Source: Campylobacterota bacterium
GTDB lineage: Bacteria > Campylobacterota > Campylobacteria > Campylobacterales > Sulfurovaceae
Length of the DNA: 34,212 nucleotides
Direction of reading: 5' to 3'
NCBI GenBank assembly: GCA_011048515.1
Contig: DSDW01000120.1
Span: 1-34,212, forward strand
Part shown: piece after piece, positions 6,072-14,322 of the stretch
Position numbering within the stretch: the stretch's first letter is position 1
Layout of the letters: each line of letters opens with the position of its first letter
Position numbers and translations under genes: made by a program
The notes under the pieces: generated by a model
What the model saw: the letters and a program-made list of their open reading frames with translations, nothing else
Database searches by the model: none
Told to the model about the DNA's origin: nothing

Positions 6072-8054
6072 CTAGTGTCCGTAGATTTTGATCTTTATGT
6101 TTTTGAGTGTACCGCTGTCAGGGGGCAGCATATCTTTCATCTCAACACGCCAAGTACCCGAAGTGGACTCGCCGAGGAAGGCCGCACTGCCAAGCCTGAA
6201 CCCGCCATCCATCCAATTTTCGTGTCCATCTATAGTAGAGGCAATGGAGTCCTCCTGGATAAGGGTCGTTTTGGTGCCTGAGGGTGAGATCAGTTCTACT
6301 CTGTAATCCGATGCATAGGAAGAGTTATTGTCTATCGTCACCTCGACCCACTCAACCTTGATATCATCATTTATCGTAATATCAAAGGTTTGTGTCGTCT
6401 TGTTATCTGCAATTGGCGTATTGAATGTCTTTGCTGCACTTAGCGAACGCTCTTGGGGAAGATTGCTGTATGTGCTGGTGCAGGTGTTGATCATCCCCTG
6501 GGCATTGATCAGCCCGAAACCGTAGTCGATACTGTGCCAATGGCCGGCAGCATTTTGAACCCAACTCCTATTGGCACTATCAATTTTTTGTGCATGTGCA
6601 GCGATAAGATATTTGACATCTCTCCAGGTCAGATCAGGGCACGCTTCCAGCACCAATGCTACGACCCCGGAGATTGTGGGAGTAGCCGCACTAGTCCCGT
6701 TCATTGCAAAGGTATAGTTTTCACTGGTATCTTCACTCCATGTAGTCATGGTATCGATATTTCCGCTATTGGAGGAAGTTCCCATCACGGTTGTCGTTCC
6801 GATGGTAGGACTATCCTGATAATAGTTCCCGCTGTAGCCTGAGACAAGGATATTTGAGCCCGGACTGGAGTAGTCTGCATGGGTATTGTCATGCTTCAAT
6901 CCAGTGACGGCAATGCAGTATCTGCTGCTCAGCAGATACTGGAGGTTTGCATTCCCCCCGCTTTCCCGATTATTCCCGGCAGGGAAGAGATAGATACGGC
7001 CTTTTCCGTCTCTGAGCTGCGAAGTCCCTAAAGCCATGATGTCTTCATAAAGCGTATCGGTATCAAATTCCGACCCCCAGCTGTTGTTTGTAAGGGCAAT
7101 CTCATTAGCGCCTTCTCCGGTAAGCCAGACCTTTTCAAGTATAGCCGCTCTTTGATTTTCCAGCCAGTCACTTCCGGCGATTTTGGCAAAGGGTGCGATC
7201 CCTCTGACTCCTTTGCCGTTGAAGGCTCTTGCGGCGATGATACCGGCTACCATCGTACCATGGGTATAGTCTCCATCATCCGTAACTGTTGCTGAAGGAT
7301 CGCCGACATTCTCTCCATTATAGGAGCGTGATAGATCCATATTGGCTTCGAGGTCCTCATGATCTGCATCTACACCATCATCCACAACCTGAACGATGAT
7401 ATTTTCTCCCTGGTTATACCCCATATAGCGATGGTAGACTTCCAAAAGAGCGAGATCGTTACCTGCTATGGTTTCTATGCCGCTTTCATTGGTGATCTCT
7501 CCCAAACTTCTAATGTGCCACTGTTTGTCAAAGAAAGTATCGCCAAATGCTTCTTCAGTATCAAGTCCGTCCTCTATACCATTCTCATTCTGGTCACTAT
7601 TATTATGATCCATCCCTAGGTGCATTTCGATATCATCAGGTATAAAGTCATTATCGCTGTCCGGATTTTCGTTGACGTCTGTTATCGTTACTGTGATGGT
7701 CTGCTGTGATTGGTTCTCATAAGTATCTGTAGCCGTAACAAGAACTTCGTAGATATTGTTGGTATCATTATCTTCCGGATTTTCAAAGTCGGGCGGATTT
7801 ATAAAGGATAATGAACCGGTATGAGTGTCAAGAGAAAATTTTGTACTGTCTTCCCCTCCAGATATACTGTAAGTCACAGTATTCTGATTGTATGCCTCAA
7901 TGATGATGACAAAGAGCCTATTCTCCGGTACTAATACAGTACTGTCCGAAGTGAACCGGGGGAGTGTGGGGCTGCTGCTCGTACCGCCTCCGCCACCACA
8001 TCCAACCAGCAGAATTGAAAAAAGTACCGGTAAGATTTTAAATAATCTATTCAT
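6072..8054 (-). CDS. Kexin-like subtilase (S8) lipoprotein with cadherin-like and P domains
   Basis: 660 residues. Lipobox LVGC (Cys19) followed by a glycine/serine linker; cadherin-like domain ~33-128 ending TDVNENP; Asp/Asn-rich calcium-binding stretch ~131-165 (DSDNDFIPDD, of thrombospondin-3 style); S8 catalytic domain ~175-525 with Asp225 (VQVVDDGVD), His265 (THGTMVAG), oxyanion Asn361 (PAGN) and Ser455 (NGTSAATP); P/homoB domain ~540-659 (TFDITINDDIKVEWVEVTID, SGTWRVEMKD). The Ser region and P domain place it near the kexin/furin group. It should be anchored to a membrane and face outward or the periplasm. AAGGGG precedes the ATG. Its usual N-terminal prodomain is missing and may be supplied by the next gene. 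Confidence 0.9.
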   Translation of the reverse strand: MNRLFKILPVLFSILLVGCGGGGGTSSSPTLPRFTSDSTVLVPENRLFVIIIEAYNQNTVTYSISGGEDSTKFSLDTHTGSLSFINPPDFENPEDNDTNNIYEVLVTATDTYENQSQQTITVTITDVNENPDSDNDFIPDDIEMHLGMDHNNSDQNENGIEDGLDTEEAFGDTFFDKQWHIRSLGEITNESGIETIAGNDLALLEVYHRYMGYNQGENIIVQVVDDGVDADHEDLEANMDLSRSYNGENVGDPSATVTDDGDYTHGTMVAGIIAARAFNGKGVRGIAPFAKIAGSDWLENQRAAILEKVWLTGEGANEIALTNNSWGSEFDTDTLYEDIMALGTSQLRDGKGRIYLFPAGNNRESGGNANLQYLLSSRYCIAVTGLKHDNTHADYSSPGSNILVSGYSGNYYQDSPTIGTTTVMGTSSNSGNIDTMTTWSEDTSENYTFAMNGTSAATPTISGVVALVLEACPDLTWRDVKYLIAAHAQKIDSANRSWVQNAAGHWHSIDYGFGLINAQGMINTCTSTYSNLPQERSLSAAKTFNTPIADNKTTQTFDITINDDIKVEWVEVTIDNNSSYASDYRVELISPSGTKTTLIQEDSIASTIDGHENWMDGGFRLGSAAFLGESTSGTWRVEMKDMLPPDSGTLKNIKIKIYGH

Positions 8055-8084
8055 CGGTATAACCCCTTGGATTTAACTTACATA

Positions 8085-8090
8085 ATTATA
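8085..8090 (-). promoter_or_regulatory. -10 box (TATAAT) for the subtilase operon
   Basis: A perfect TATAAT on the minus strand lies about 30 bases before the subtilase ATG and downstream of the rpsR terminator. It gives the two secreted-protein genes their own promoter. No convincing -35 box is seen. Confidence 0.5.
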
Positions 8091-8144
8091 GCTATTTATA
8101 AAATGGGATTAGTTGAAAGAATACAGGGAATATTGAAACGGGGG

Positions 8145-8177
8145 AAAAAAAGATATCCACCTGAAAGAGGTGGATAT
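8145..8177 (-). terminator. Intrinsic terminator of the rpsF-ssb-rpsR operon
   Basis: On the minus strand a perfect 10-bp stem (ATATCCACCT / AGGTGGATAT, positions 8177-8168 and 8162-8153, 5-base loop) is followed by a run of T (plus-strand A at 8145-8151). It begins 12 bases past the rpsR stop. Confidence 0.88.
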
Positions 8178-8189
8178 TTTGAAGGGACC

Positions 8190-8453
8190 TTATTTGATCA
8201 TTTCAAATGGAGATTCTACAACGTTCTTTCTGTCAACGATGTATGGGATAAGCGCTGTTTGTCTCGCTCTTTTGATCGCTACTGTTACCATCTCCTGGTG
8301 TCTTTTACAGTTACCTGTCAATCTTCTTGGCATGATCTTAAATCTCTCTGAGAGAGAGAATTTAAGCTGTGCCAAGTCTTTATAATCGATGAAGTCAATT
8401 TTTGCTTCACAGTATTTACAGTATCTTTTTTTGAATTTTCTTCTTTCTGCCAT
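8190..8453 (-). CDS. rpsR: 30S ribosomal protein S18
   Basis: 87 residues with the S18 core '[31 protein letters not shown]' pattern and the ending of the family. S18 pairs with S6 on the platform of the small subunit. Cys12, Cys15, Cys49 and His52 (YCKYC and GNCKRHQ) are placed as a possible zinc knuckle, as in the zinc-binding version of S18. Last gene of the rpsF-ssb-rpsR operon, 13 bases behind ssb, and followed by a strong terminator. Confidence 0.97.
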   Translation of the reverse strand: MAERRKFKKRYCKYCEAKIDFIDYKDLAQLKFSLSERFKIMPRRLTGNCKRHQEMVTVAIKRARQTALIPYIVDRKNVVESPFEMIK

Positions 8454-8466
8454 GGTTTATGTTCTC

Positions 8467-8964
8467 CTAAAACGGTATTTCATCTTCACTGATGTCAATT
8501 TCTGGGATGGTATGATTTGACTGTTGCTGTTGTGGTGCACGCTGCGGCTCTGAAGGCGCATTGTATGACGGTTCAGGATGTGCATAGTTGTCTGAAGGCA
8601 TTGCATTGTTCTGATATGAACCTTCTGTACCTGCTTCGTCTTTGCCGCCCAGCATCTGCAGGTTCTCTACCGTAATTGTATGTCTGCTTCTTTTGCTGCC
8701 GTCTTGTGCCGTCCACTGCTCGAGTGTCAGTCTGCCATCTACTAAAACTTTGCTTCCCTTGCGTAGGTACTGATTGGCTATCTCAGCAGTTCTTCCGAAG
8801 AAGGTAAGGTCAATGAACATTACTTCTTCTTTCTGCTCGCCTGTTTGAGATTTGTATCTTCTGCTGGTTGCGATCGCGGTTTTTCCGATCGCACTCCCGC
8901 CTTGTGTATAACGGATCTCAATATCTCTTGCCAGGTTTCCTGCTAAAATAACTTTGTTGTACAT
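8467..8964 (-). CDS. ssb: Single-stranded DNA-binding protein
   Basis: 165 residues. OB fold at ~1-105 (start MYNKVILAGNLARDIEIRYT, middle VMFIDLTFFGRTAE, KVLVDGRLTLEQW). A Gln/Pro/Asn-rich linker follows, ending in the acidic tip EDEIPF, the docking site for replication and repair partners. It coats single-stranded DNA during replication and repair. It sits between rpsF and rpsR, the widespread bacterial arrangement. Confidence 0.97.
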   Translation of the reverse strand: MYNKVILAGNLARDIEIRYTQGGSAIGKTAIATSRRYKSQTGEQKEEVMFIDLTFFGRTAEIANQYLRKGSKVLVDGRLTLEQWTAQDGSKRSRHTITVENLQMLGGKDEAGTEGSYQNNAMPSDNYAHPEPSYNAPSEPQRAPQQQQSNHTIPEIDISEDEIPF

Positions 8965-8993
8965 AGGGTTGCTCCTAGTTGTGTGCGAAGGGC

Positions 8994-9347
8994 TTACGCC
9001 TCTTTCGCTTCGCTTTTCTTCGCTGCTTCAACAAGCTTGTTGAACTGTGCCATCTCTTTGCTGTTTGTATATTTTACTGTGAGGAACTTGATCACATCTT
9101 CATTGATTCTAAGGTTTCTCTCCAGCTCTGTGATCACAGAACCATCCGCTTTGAAGTAAACTACAGTGTAGTATCCTCTGTCATTTTTCTGAACCTGGTA
9201 AGCAAGTTTTCTCATACCCATATCATCAGTCGCAAGAATCTCTGCACCCTCTTTAGTAAGTACATCTGTGATCTTAGCAACTTGTGCTGCTGTCTCTTCT
9301 TCTGTGAGTGTAGGTTTGACTACGAAGAGTGTTTCATAACAATTCAT
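8994..9347 (-). CDS. rpsF: 30S ribosomal protein S6
   Basis: 117 residues. Typical S6 start (MNCYETLFVVKPTLTEEE) and conserved 'DDMGMRKLAYQVQKNDRGYY' and 'LERNLRINEDVIKFLTVK' segments. S6 binds S18 and 16S rRNA in the platform. First gene of the operon; an AAGGAAA precedes the ATG. A leader hairpin at 9381-9420 lies 33 bases upstream and may be an S6:S18 feedback site. Confidence 0.97.
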   Translation of the reverse strand: MNCYETLFVVKPTLTEEETAAQVAKITDVLTKEGAEILATDDMGMRKLAYQVQKNDRGYYTVVYFKADGSVITELERNLRINEDVIKFLTVKYTNSKEMAQFNKLVEAAKKSEAKEA

Positions 9348-9380
9348 GTTTTTCCTTTTGGTTTAATAGCCCATCTATTC

Positions 9381-9420
9381 AGATACGCTATTTCATTAAT
9401 AGCCTGGTTATAAAGTATCT
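9381..9420 (-). promoter_or_regulatory. rpsF leader hairpin, candidate S6:S18 binding element
   Basis: Read on the minus strand: AGATAC (9420-9415), an 11-base one-sided bulge TTTATAACCAG (9414-9404), GCTATT (9403-9398), loop AATGA, AATAGC (9392-9387), GTATCT (9386-9381). Two perfect 6-bp helices are separated by a bulge on the 5' strand only. The known S6:S18 mRNA motif is a stem with a CCG-containing bulge upstream of rpsF. Here the bulge carries CCAG, so the match is in layout, not exact sequence. Confidence 0.5.
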
Positions 9421-9450
9421 GTCCAAAAAATGAGCAGGAATTTTGGAAGC

Positions 9451-9479
9451 ATTATTTTACTATAAAAATCTTATAGCAA
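9451..9479 (-). promoter_or_regulatory. Possible rpsF promoter
   Basis: On the minus strand TTGCTA (9479-9474) and AATAAT (9456-9451) are separated by 17 bases, with TATA-rich sequence between. It lies about 100 bases before rpsF and upstream of the leader hairpin, so a transcript from here would contain the hairpin. Confidence 0.3.
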
Positions 9480-9583
9480 GTTGAGGGCATCAAAGGGAAA
9501 GTGTAACGATGGGAAACACAAAGATGAAATCCGCATCCTTTGGCAGAAAATACTTGACACCTTGAAATGCTTAGGTAAATTTT

Positions 9584-9625
9584 ATTCACTATTCACTATT
9601 CACTATTCACTATTCACTATTCACT
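9584..9625. repeat. ATTCACT heptamer array, 6 copies
   Basis: Six uninterrupted copies of ATTCACT. The array ends one base from the stop codon of holA (TAA, 9629-9627 on the minus strand), so it sits directly behind that gene. Same unit as at 4251-4278. Confidence 0.92.
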
Positions 9626-9626
9626 A

Positions 9627-10604
9627 TTAAAGGTATCCCTGTATCTTGATCAGTATGCTGTAGAGCAGCACCTCTCTCTGTGTGGCGGGTGCTTTTTTCA
9701 TCTCTATTTCACTCTCAAGCAGATGCTCAAAGATCCTGAGGAGCGCTGCCGATTTGACACGCAGCGCTAATGAGGCTTTCTGTTCTTCGATGTTCTTGGG
9801 CAGTTTGTACCCCAGGATGGCAGCAGAATCTACCTGTCCATGGAGTTTGATATAGGCGTGAAAAAGAAAGATCTGGTTCACAAAGTACTGTGTGGCACGC
9901 AGGATGGAAGCTTCATCCTCTCCCAATTCGAGCAGCCTGGTGATCGTATCAGTGATCGGTTTTTTCTGAAACAGCTCTATCAGCAACTGTTCGATCGCCA
10001 GTGGGGCGGTGGAGTAGACCAGCCTGTCGATATCTTTGCTGGTGATTTTACTCTCCAGGATGGCAAGCTTTTCCAGCTCGTTGGCACACAGCGCCAGATT
10101 GTTGTTGAGTACTAGCATCAGGTGCTGCAGGGCATAGTGGTCGATATCCAGCCCGATCTGCTGTGCCTTCTGCTGAAGCATTGCCACCCCTTCACGGACA
10201 TTGGGTTCAAAAAATCTCACCCAGACTCCGCCATTTTTGTCGCTGAAGGATGACTGCATGCTTTTGGCATCGCTTGCCGCACCGCTGTAACCATAGAGAA
10301 AGTAGTTCTCTTCACTTTTATTGGCAAGTTCCACCAGCAGATCGAGCTCTTTTTTCGGGATCTTCTTGTCCCTTTTGGCGACGACCAGGTTTGTCCCCCC
10401 AAAGAGAGAGCTTTGCGACAAAAATGCCTTGGCCTGTTCAAAATCCCACTCATCGTGATAGAGGGAGAGCATACTCTCTTTGGCATCGAGCTTTTTGATG
10501 TAGTAGTCGATATAGTAGTCGGTCAGATAGTCGTTCTCGCCGTAAAGCAGCACAGCTTTGGGAAGAGAGTTTTGAAGGCGCTGGTTGAACTCTTTTTGAT
10601 ACAT
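9627..10604 (-). CDS. holA: DNA polymerase III subunit delta
   Basis: 325 residues. N-terminal 'PKAVLLYGENDYLTDYYIDYYIKKL' style start, then 'QSSLFGGTNLVVAKRDKK', 'KSEENYFLYGYSG', and the C-terminal 'APLAIEQLLIELFQ' and 'EASILRATQYFVNQIFLFH' helices characteristic of clamp-loader delta. The protein opens the beta sliding clamp within the clamp loader. Its start overlaps the rnr stop by one base, so the genes are coupled. I recall the same rnr-holA-rpsF order from Helicobacter pylori. Sequence is divergent as usual for delta, so the call rests on layout as well as motifs. Confidence 0.85.
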   Translation of the reverse strand: MYQKEFNQRLQNSLPKAVLLYGENDYLTDYYIDYYIKKLDAKESMLSLYHDEWDFEQAKAFLSQSSLFGGTNLVVAKRDKKIPKKELDLLVELANKSEENYFLYGYSGAASDAKSMQSSFSDKNGGVWVRFFEPNVREGVAMLQQKAQQIGLDIDHYALQHLMLVLNNNLALCANELEKLAILESKITSKDIDRLVYSTAPLAIEQLLIELFQKKPITDTITRLLELGEDEASILRATQYFVNQIFLFHAYIKLHGQVDSAAILGYKLPKNIEEQKASLALRVKSAALLRIFEHLLESEIEMKKAPATQREVLLYSILIKIQGYL

Positions 10605-12592
10605 TATACCAGCTCCGTTGCCTCACGGCTCAGTTTTTCCACGAACTCGCACTGGATAAAGGCCTGCGGGATACTGACGTCGCCGATACGTACCTTGATG
10701 CGGTCAAAGAGCATCACCTGATCGGCTCTGAGATGTACGGTGACCCCCTGTACATCAGCATAGAGTACGGCTTTGGCATCACCGCTCTCCTCGATCTCGA
10801 CCACTTCGGCCCCGAATACTTCACCCACTTTCGTAGCTGCCCATCTGGCAAATTTACGGTCCCTGAAGTCCCACTCGGATTTGACCTCTTTGCGTTCTAG
10901 TTCACTGACCCTTGCACAGAGTGATTCGATATTTCTCAGCAGGTACTCCATCTCCTGTTCATCATTCTGCAGCTGGGCTTTGATCATACGGTGCAGTATG
11001 AGATCCGAGTAGCGTCGGATCGGGGAAGTGAAGTGGCTGTAGTACCTGTATCCCAGACCGAAGTGTCCGACATTGTGGGCTGCATAGCTCGCCTGGCGCA
11101 GAGATTTGATCAACATCGCATCCACTTCGGCAGCAAGCCCCATCTTTTCGGCTTCTTTCTGGATCGCACGGATCAGTGATGGCGAATCTTCGTACTCCTC
11201 TACATAAAGCCCTACAGAGGCGAGCTGGACAAGCAGCTCTTCGAGTTTGGAGAGCTGCGGCGGTTCGTGGATACGGAAGATACCCAGTTGATCCTCTTCC
11301 TCCCCCGAAAACCTTTTGGCGGCAGCCTGGTTGGCAAGTAGCATACACTCCTCGACCAGTGAGTGTGACGGGGTTCCTGTCTCTATTTGTGTTCCTACCA
11401 GGAGATGATTGGCATCGATCGTGAGTTTGGTCTCATCCGTCCTGAAGTCAAACCCTTCTTTGAGACGTGTATTGCGCAGTCTGACGGTGATCTTCTGCAG
11501 CGGCAGCAGCCAGGTAAGCAGTCTTGCCACAGTTCCCTCCGCATCACGGCCCTCTGTGGCGATAATCTCATCGACCTGGTCATAGTTGAAACGGTGTTTG
11601 GAGTGGATGATCGCTTCAAAGAACTCCTCATGGAGAGGTTTCAGGGTGTTTCTGTCCAGTTCGATCTTGGAGACGAAGGCAAGTCTATCTACCCTTGGTT
11701 TGAGTGAACAGATGTTTTCACTCAGTTCACGCGGGAGCATCGGGAAGGATTTATGCGGGAAGTAGGTGGTAAACCCTCTTTTTTTCGCCTCTTTGTCGAT
11801 CTCAGTGAAGTAGGGTACATAGTGGCTGACATCCGCGATCGCCACATAGAGTGTGTAGTTTTTCAGGTCGAAGTAGATCGCATCATCGAAATCTTTTGCC
11901 GTGACAGGGTCGATGGTACAGAAGTCAAGATCTGTAAGGTCAACACGATCAGGGTGTTCACTTCTGGTCACCTCACTCTCTACCTCGACCGCTTCCGTCA
12001 CACAGGCTTCAGGAAATGCATCTTCGCGCTCATAGAGTGCCAGTGAGATCTTCTCGTCCACTTTGGGATCATCGAGTGTGCCGAATACCTCCAGTACATT
12101 GTCGGTATCGATATCGACTTTCAGTACCGTACCCAGCTTGAATGCTTTGAGGTCCATCCCATCCATTTTGGCATAAGTGGGTTCACCCGTGCGGATATCC
12201 AGGATCATGAAGTTGCCTGACTCGTCTCTGTGCGTATAGGCGATCGTAAAGAGGTGGGCTTTGTCTATGACCATCAGCACTTTGCCGCTGGCACGGCCGC
12301 GTCTGGCAATGATGCGCTTGACCACAACGGTATCGCCATGTCTCGCATCACCCAGGAAGTCAGGTTCGACCAACAGGTCCCGCTGCTCTTTGAACTCTGC
12401 TTCGACATAGCCGCGTCCGTCTTTTCCCATATAGAGGCGTCCGGTACGGTAAAGCGAGCCAAGTTTCCACAGGCCGTTCACCTCTTCGATAGCTCCGGCC
12501 TTCTGCAGGGCTTGAAAGGTATTTTGGTTCTCCTGCTCGATATCCGAAGCAAGACAACCGTTCATAAGTTGTATGGCAAATGGTGAGGACAA
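10604..12592 (-). CDS. rnr: Ribonuclease R (RNB family)
   Basis: 662 residues, shorter than E. coli RNase R but usual for this phylum. It is a 3'-5' processive exoribonuclease. OB/cold-shock-like domains lie at ~45-170, the RNB domain at ~215-560 with the magnesium cluster Asp228/Asp234/Asp236/Asp237 in TIDPVTAKDFDDAIYF, 'GFTTYFPHKSFPMLP' and 'HFTSPIRRYSDLILHR', and an S1 domain at ~570-645. The start is TTG, chosen because AGAAGGGA lies 6 bases upstream; an in-frame ATG nine codons later is the alternative. Coupled to holA. Confidence 0.92.
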   Translation of the reverse strand: MSSPFAIQLMNGCLASDIEQENQNTFQALQKAGAIEEVNGLWKLGSLYRTGRLYMGKDGRGYVEAEFKEQRDLLVEPDFLGDARHGDTVVVKRIIARRGRASGKVLMVIDKAHLFTIAYTHRDESGNFMILDIRTGEPTYAKMDGMDLKAFKLGTVLKVDIDTDNVLEVFGTLDDPKVDEKISLALYEREDAFPEACVTEAVEVESEVTRSEHPDRVDLTDLDFCTIDPVTAKDFDDAIYFDLKNYTLYVAIADVSHYVPYFTEIDKEAKKRGFTTYFPHKSFPMLPRELSENICSLKPRVDRLAFVSKIELDRNTLKPLHEEFFEAIIHSKHRFNYDQVDEIIATEGRDAEGTVARLLTWLLPLQKITVRLRNTRLKEGFDFRTDETKLTIDANHLLVGTQIETGTPSHSLVEECMLLANQAAAKRFSGEEEDQLGIFRIHEPPQLSKLEELLVQLASVGLYVEEYEDSPSLIRAIQKEAEKMGLAAEVDAMLIKSLRQASYAAHNVGHFGLGYRYYSHFTSPIRRYSDLILHRMIKAQLQNDEQEMEYLLRNIESLCARVSELERKEVKSEWDFRDRKFARWAATKVGEVFGAEVVEIEESGDAKAVLYADVQGVTVHLRADQVMLFDRIKVRIGDVSIPQAFIQCEFVEKLSREATELV

Positions 12593-12626
12593 AGCAATCC
12601 CTTCTTTTTTGATTAATTATAGCACT

Positions 12627-13457
12627 TTAGTACTTCAACTGTTCCAGTCTGTCGATTCTCTCCTGTGTCGTCGGGTGGGTACGGAAAAGATTTTGCAGCG
12701 AGAAGTCTTTGCCCGTAAAGGGGTTGATGATAAACATGTGTGCCGTCTGAGGATCAGCATCATGCATCTCTATCCCCCTGGCATAATTCTCCAGTTTGGC
12801 CAGGCCTGACTGGAGCCATTCGGGATGTCCTGTCATACGAGCAGCCCCCTCATCAGCCATAAATTCTCTGCTTCTGCTTACTGTCATCTGTATCACGGTT
12901 GCTGCAAGCGGCATGATGATCATCAGGGCGATCATCACGACAGGGTTCGGCCGGTCGCGGTCCCCGCCAAAGAACATCCCGAAGTTTGCGAGCATACTGA
13001 TCGCCCCAGCGATGGTCGCTGCAACGGTCCCGATGAGCATATCGTAATGTTTGATATGGCTGAGTTCGTGAGCGATCACCGCTTCCACCTCATTCTCATT
13101 CATCAGGTTGAGCAGTCCTTCGGTGACTGCCACGGCAGCATTTTCATAGTTGCGTCCCGTTGCAAAGGCATTGGGCTGCTGATCGGGGATGATGTAGAGT
13201 GCGGGCATTGGAAGTCCGGCACGCTGTGTCAGTCTGGCAACGATCTCATGGAGTTCCGGAGCGTTGCTCTGATCTACGGGGATCGCATGGTAGTGTTTGA
13301 GCACCTGTTTATCACTGTAGTAGTAGGCATAGAAGTTCATCCCCGCAGCGATCAAAAAGGCGATGATCATTCCCCCGCGTCCGCCGATCATCCCGCCAAA
13401 CCAGATGAAGAGCAGGGTAAGCCCTATCATCAGGGCATAGGTTTTAAACTGTTCCAT
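12627..13457 (-). CDS. htpX: Membrane zinc metalloprotease HtpX
   Basis: 276 residues. Two N-terminal membrane segments (~8-22 and 28-46), the M48 catalytic motif AHELSHIKH (His130, Glu131, His134), two further membrane segments (~142-163 and 173-192), and the third zinc ligand Glu198 in SREFMADE. It degrades misfolded or damaged inner-membrane proteins. The ATG at [10 protein letters not shown] was chosen over a longer frame because it begins the family's usual N-terminus and has AAAGGAA upstream. Located 34 bases before rnr on the same strand, so it could be co-transcribed with it. Confidence 0.93.
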   Translation of the reverse strand: MEQFKTYALMIGLTLLFIWFGGMIGGRGGMIIAFLIAAGMNFYAYYYSDKQVLKHYHAIPVDQSNAPELHEIVARLTQRAGLPMPALYIIPDQQPNAFATGRNYENAAVAVTEGLLNLMNENEVEAVIAHELSHIKHYDMLIGTVAATIAGAISMLANFGMFFGGDRDRPNPVVMIALMIIMPLAATVIQMTVSRSREFMADEGAARMTGHPEWLQSGLAKLENYARGIEMHDADPQTAHMFIINPFTGKDFSLQNLFRTHPTTQERIDRLEQLKY

Positions 13458-13496
13458 GAATATGTATTCCTTTGGTAGATAGTGTATAGTTTTACC

Positions 13497-13502
13497 ATTA
13501 TA
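13497..13502 (-). promoter_or_regulatory. -10 box (TATAAT) for htpX
   Basis: A perfect TATAAT on the minus strand about 40 bases upstream of the htpX ATG, with TTCAAT 17 bases further upstream as a poor -35. It is divergent from the box at 13545. Confidence 0.45.
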
Positions 13503-13544
13503 GTATAAGATTAGCGTAAATTGAAGGTAAATCATAGATTTGGT

Positions 13545-13550
13545 TATAAT
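13545..13550 (+). promoter_or_regulatory. -10 box (TATAAT) directly before the M15 peptidase start
   Basis: A perfect TATAAT ends 6 bases before the ATG at 13557, so transcription would begin at or next to the start codon. A second candidate, TATAAG at 13504-13509, would give a normal leader. Confidence 0.4.
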
Positions 13551-13556
13551 GGAGTT

Positions 13557-14192
13557 ATGAAAAAAATAGCAGTTGTATTGATCGTATTGTCGGTTTCTGT
13601 TGTTGCCGAGTATCGGGCTGATATCTCCGTGATCACCGCTGAGATCAAGCAGCGTATGATTAAGGGAAACTCTTACAGGGAGGGGTGTCCTGTAGGGCTA
13701 AAAGAGCTTCGGTATCTGCGTATCAGGCATAAAAACTTCAGTGGTCAAGAGCAGTGGGGTGAACTGATCGTCCATCAAGAGGTGGCAGATGAGGTGGTTA
13801 AGATTTTTGAGGCATTGTATGAGGCAGACTATCCTATCTATCAGATGAGGCTGGTGAGCGACTATCAGGGAAACGACTGGCAATCTATCGAGGCAGACAA
13901 CACCTCCGCGTTCAATTGCCGCAGGGCCACAGGAAGCAGGAACTATTCCAAACATGCTTACGGCAAAGCGATCGATATCAACCCGATCGAAAACCCCTAT
14001 ATCTCCAGAAGCGGACATATCAGCCATAAAGCATCATTGGTCTATCGAAAAAGAGTGCATAAGAACGATACTGCAGCAGACAGGGCCGTACTTCTGTCGG
14101 AGGACAAGGCAGTAAGGATATTTAAAAAGTACGGCTGGCAGTGGGGCGGTGACTGGAGCGGTGTGAAGGATTATCAGCACTTTGCAAAGTGA
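13557..14192 (+). CDS. M15-family peptidase (D-Ala-D-Ala carboxypeptidase/VanY-like), secreted
   Basis: 211 residues. Signal peptide [20 protein letters not shown] (cleavage near 17). Zinc ligands of the M15 fold are visible: His133 and Asp140 in [13 protein letters not shown], and His208 in [14 protein letters not shown]. Such enzymes trim peptidoglycan stem peptides in the periplasm. The ATG was chosen because it begins a clean signal peptide; a longer frame from 13521 would bury it. GGAG lies only 2 bases before the ATG. A decayed copy of its C-terminal end appears to lie at 15758-15817. Confidence 0.85.
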   Translation: MKKIAVVLIVLSVSVVAEYRADISVITAEIKQRMIKGNSYREGCPVGLKELRYLRIRHKNFSGQEQWGELIVHQEVADEVVKIFEALYEADYPIYQMRLVSDYQGNDWQSIEADNTSAFNCRRATGSRNYSKHAYGKAIDINPIENPYISRSGHISHKASLVYRKRVHKNDTAADRAVLLSEDKAVRIFKKYGWQWGGDWSGVKDYQHFAK

Positions 14193-14215
14193 GCGAGATT
14201 CGTTTTCTTTCTTCG

Positions 14216-14236
14216 TTACCACGTTGTACGTGGTAA
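14216..14236. repeat. Perfect hairpin, 9-bp stem, between convergent genes
   Basis: TTACCACGT, loop TGT, ACGTGGTAA. It lies between the ends of the M15 and C39-like genes. Neither side has a T-run, so a terminator role is uncertain. It resembles the other short-loop hairpins in this window. Confidence 0.6.
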
Positions 14237-14322
14237 TGCCTATCCAAAATCGTATAACTCACCTAGAGGTGGATTTTAACATCTTTGAAAAACCACTATA
14301 CCATGTATACAAACCAAGAAAA

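Noticed and set aside
9554-9581. Plus-strand promoter TTGACA...TAAATT before the heptamer array
   Set aside because: Good -35 box but a poor -10 box and 16-base spacing. It would only transcribe antisense to holA, so there is no independent support.
9584-9625. ATTCACT array as a CRISPR
   Set aside because: The unit is 7 bases without spacers, and no cas genes are present in the window.
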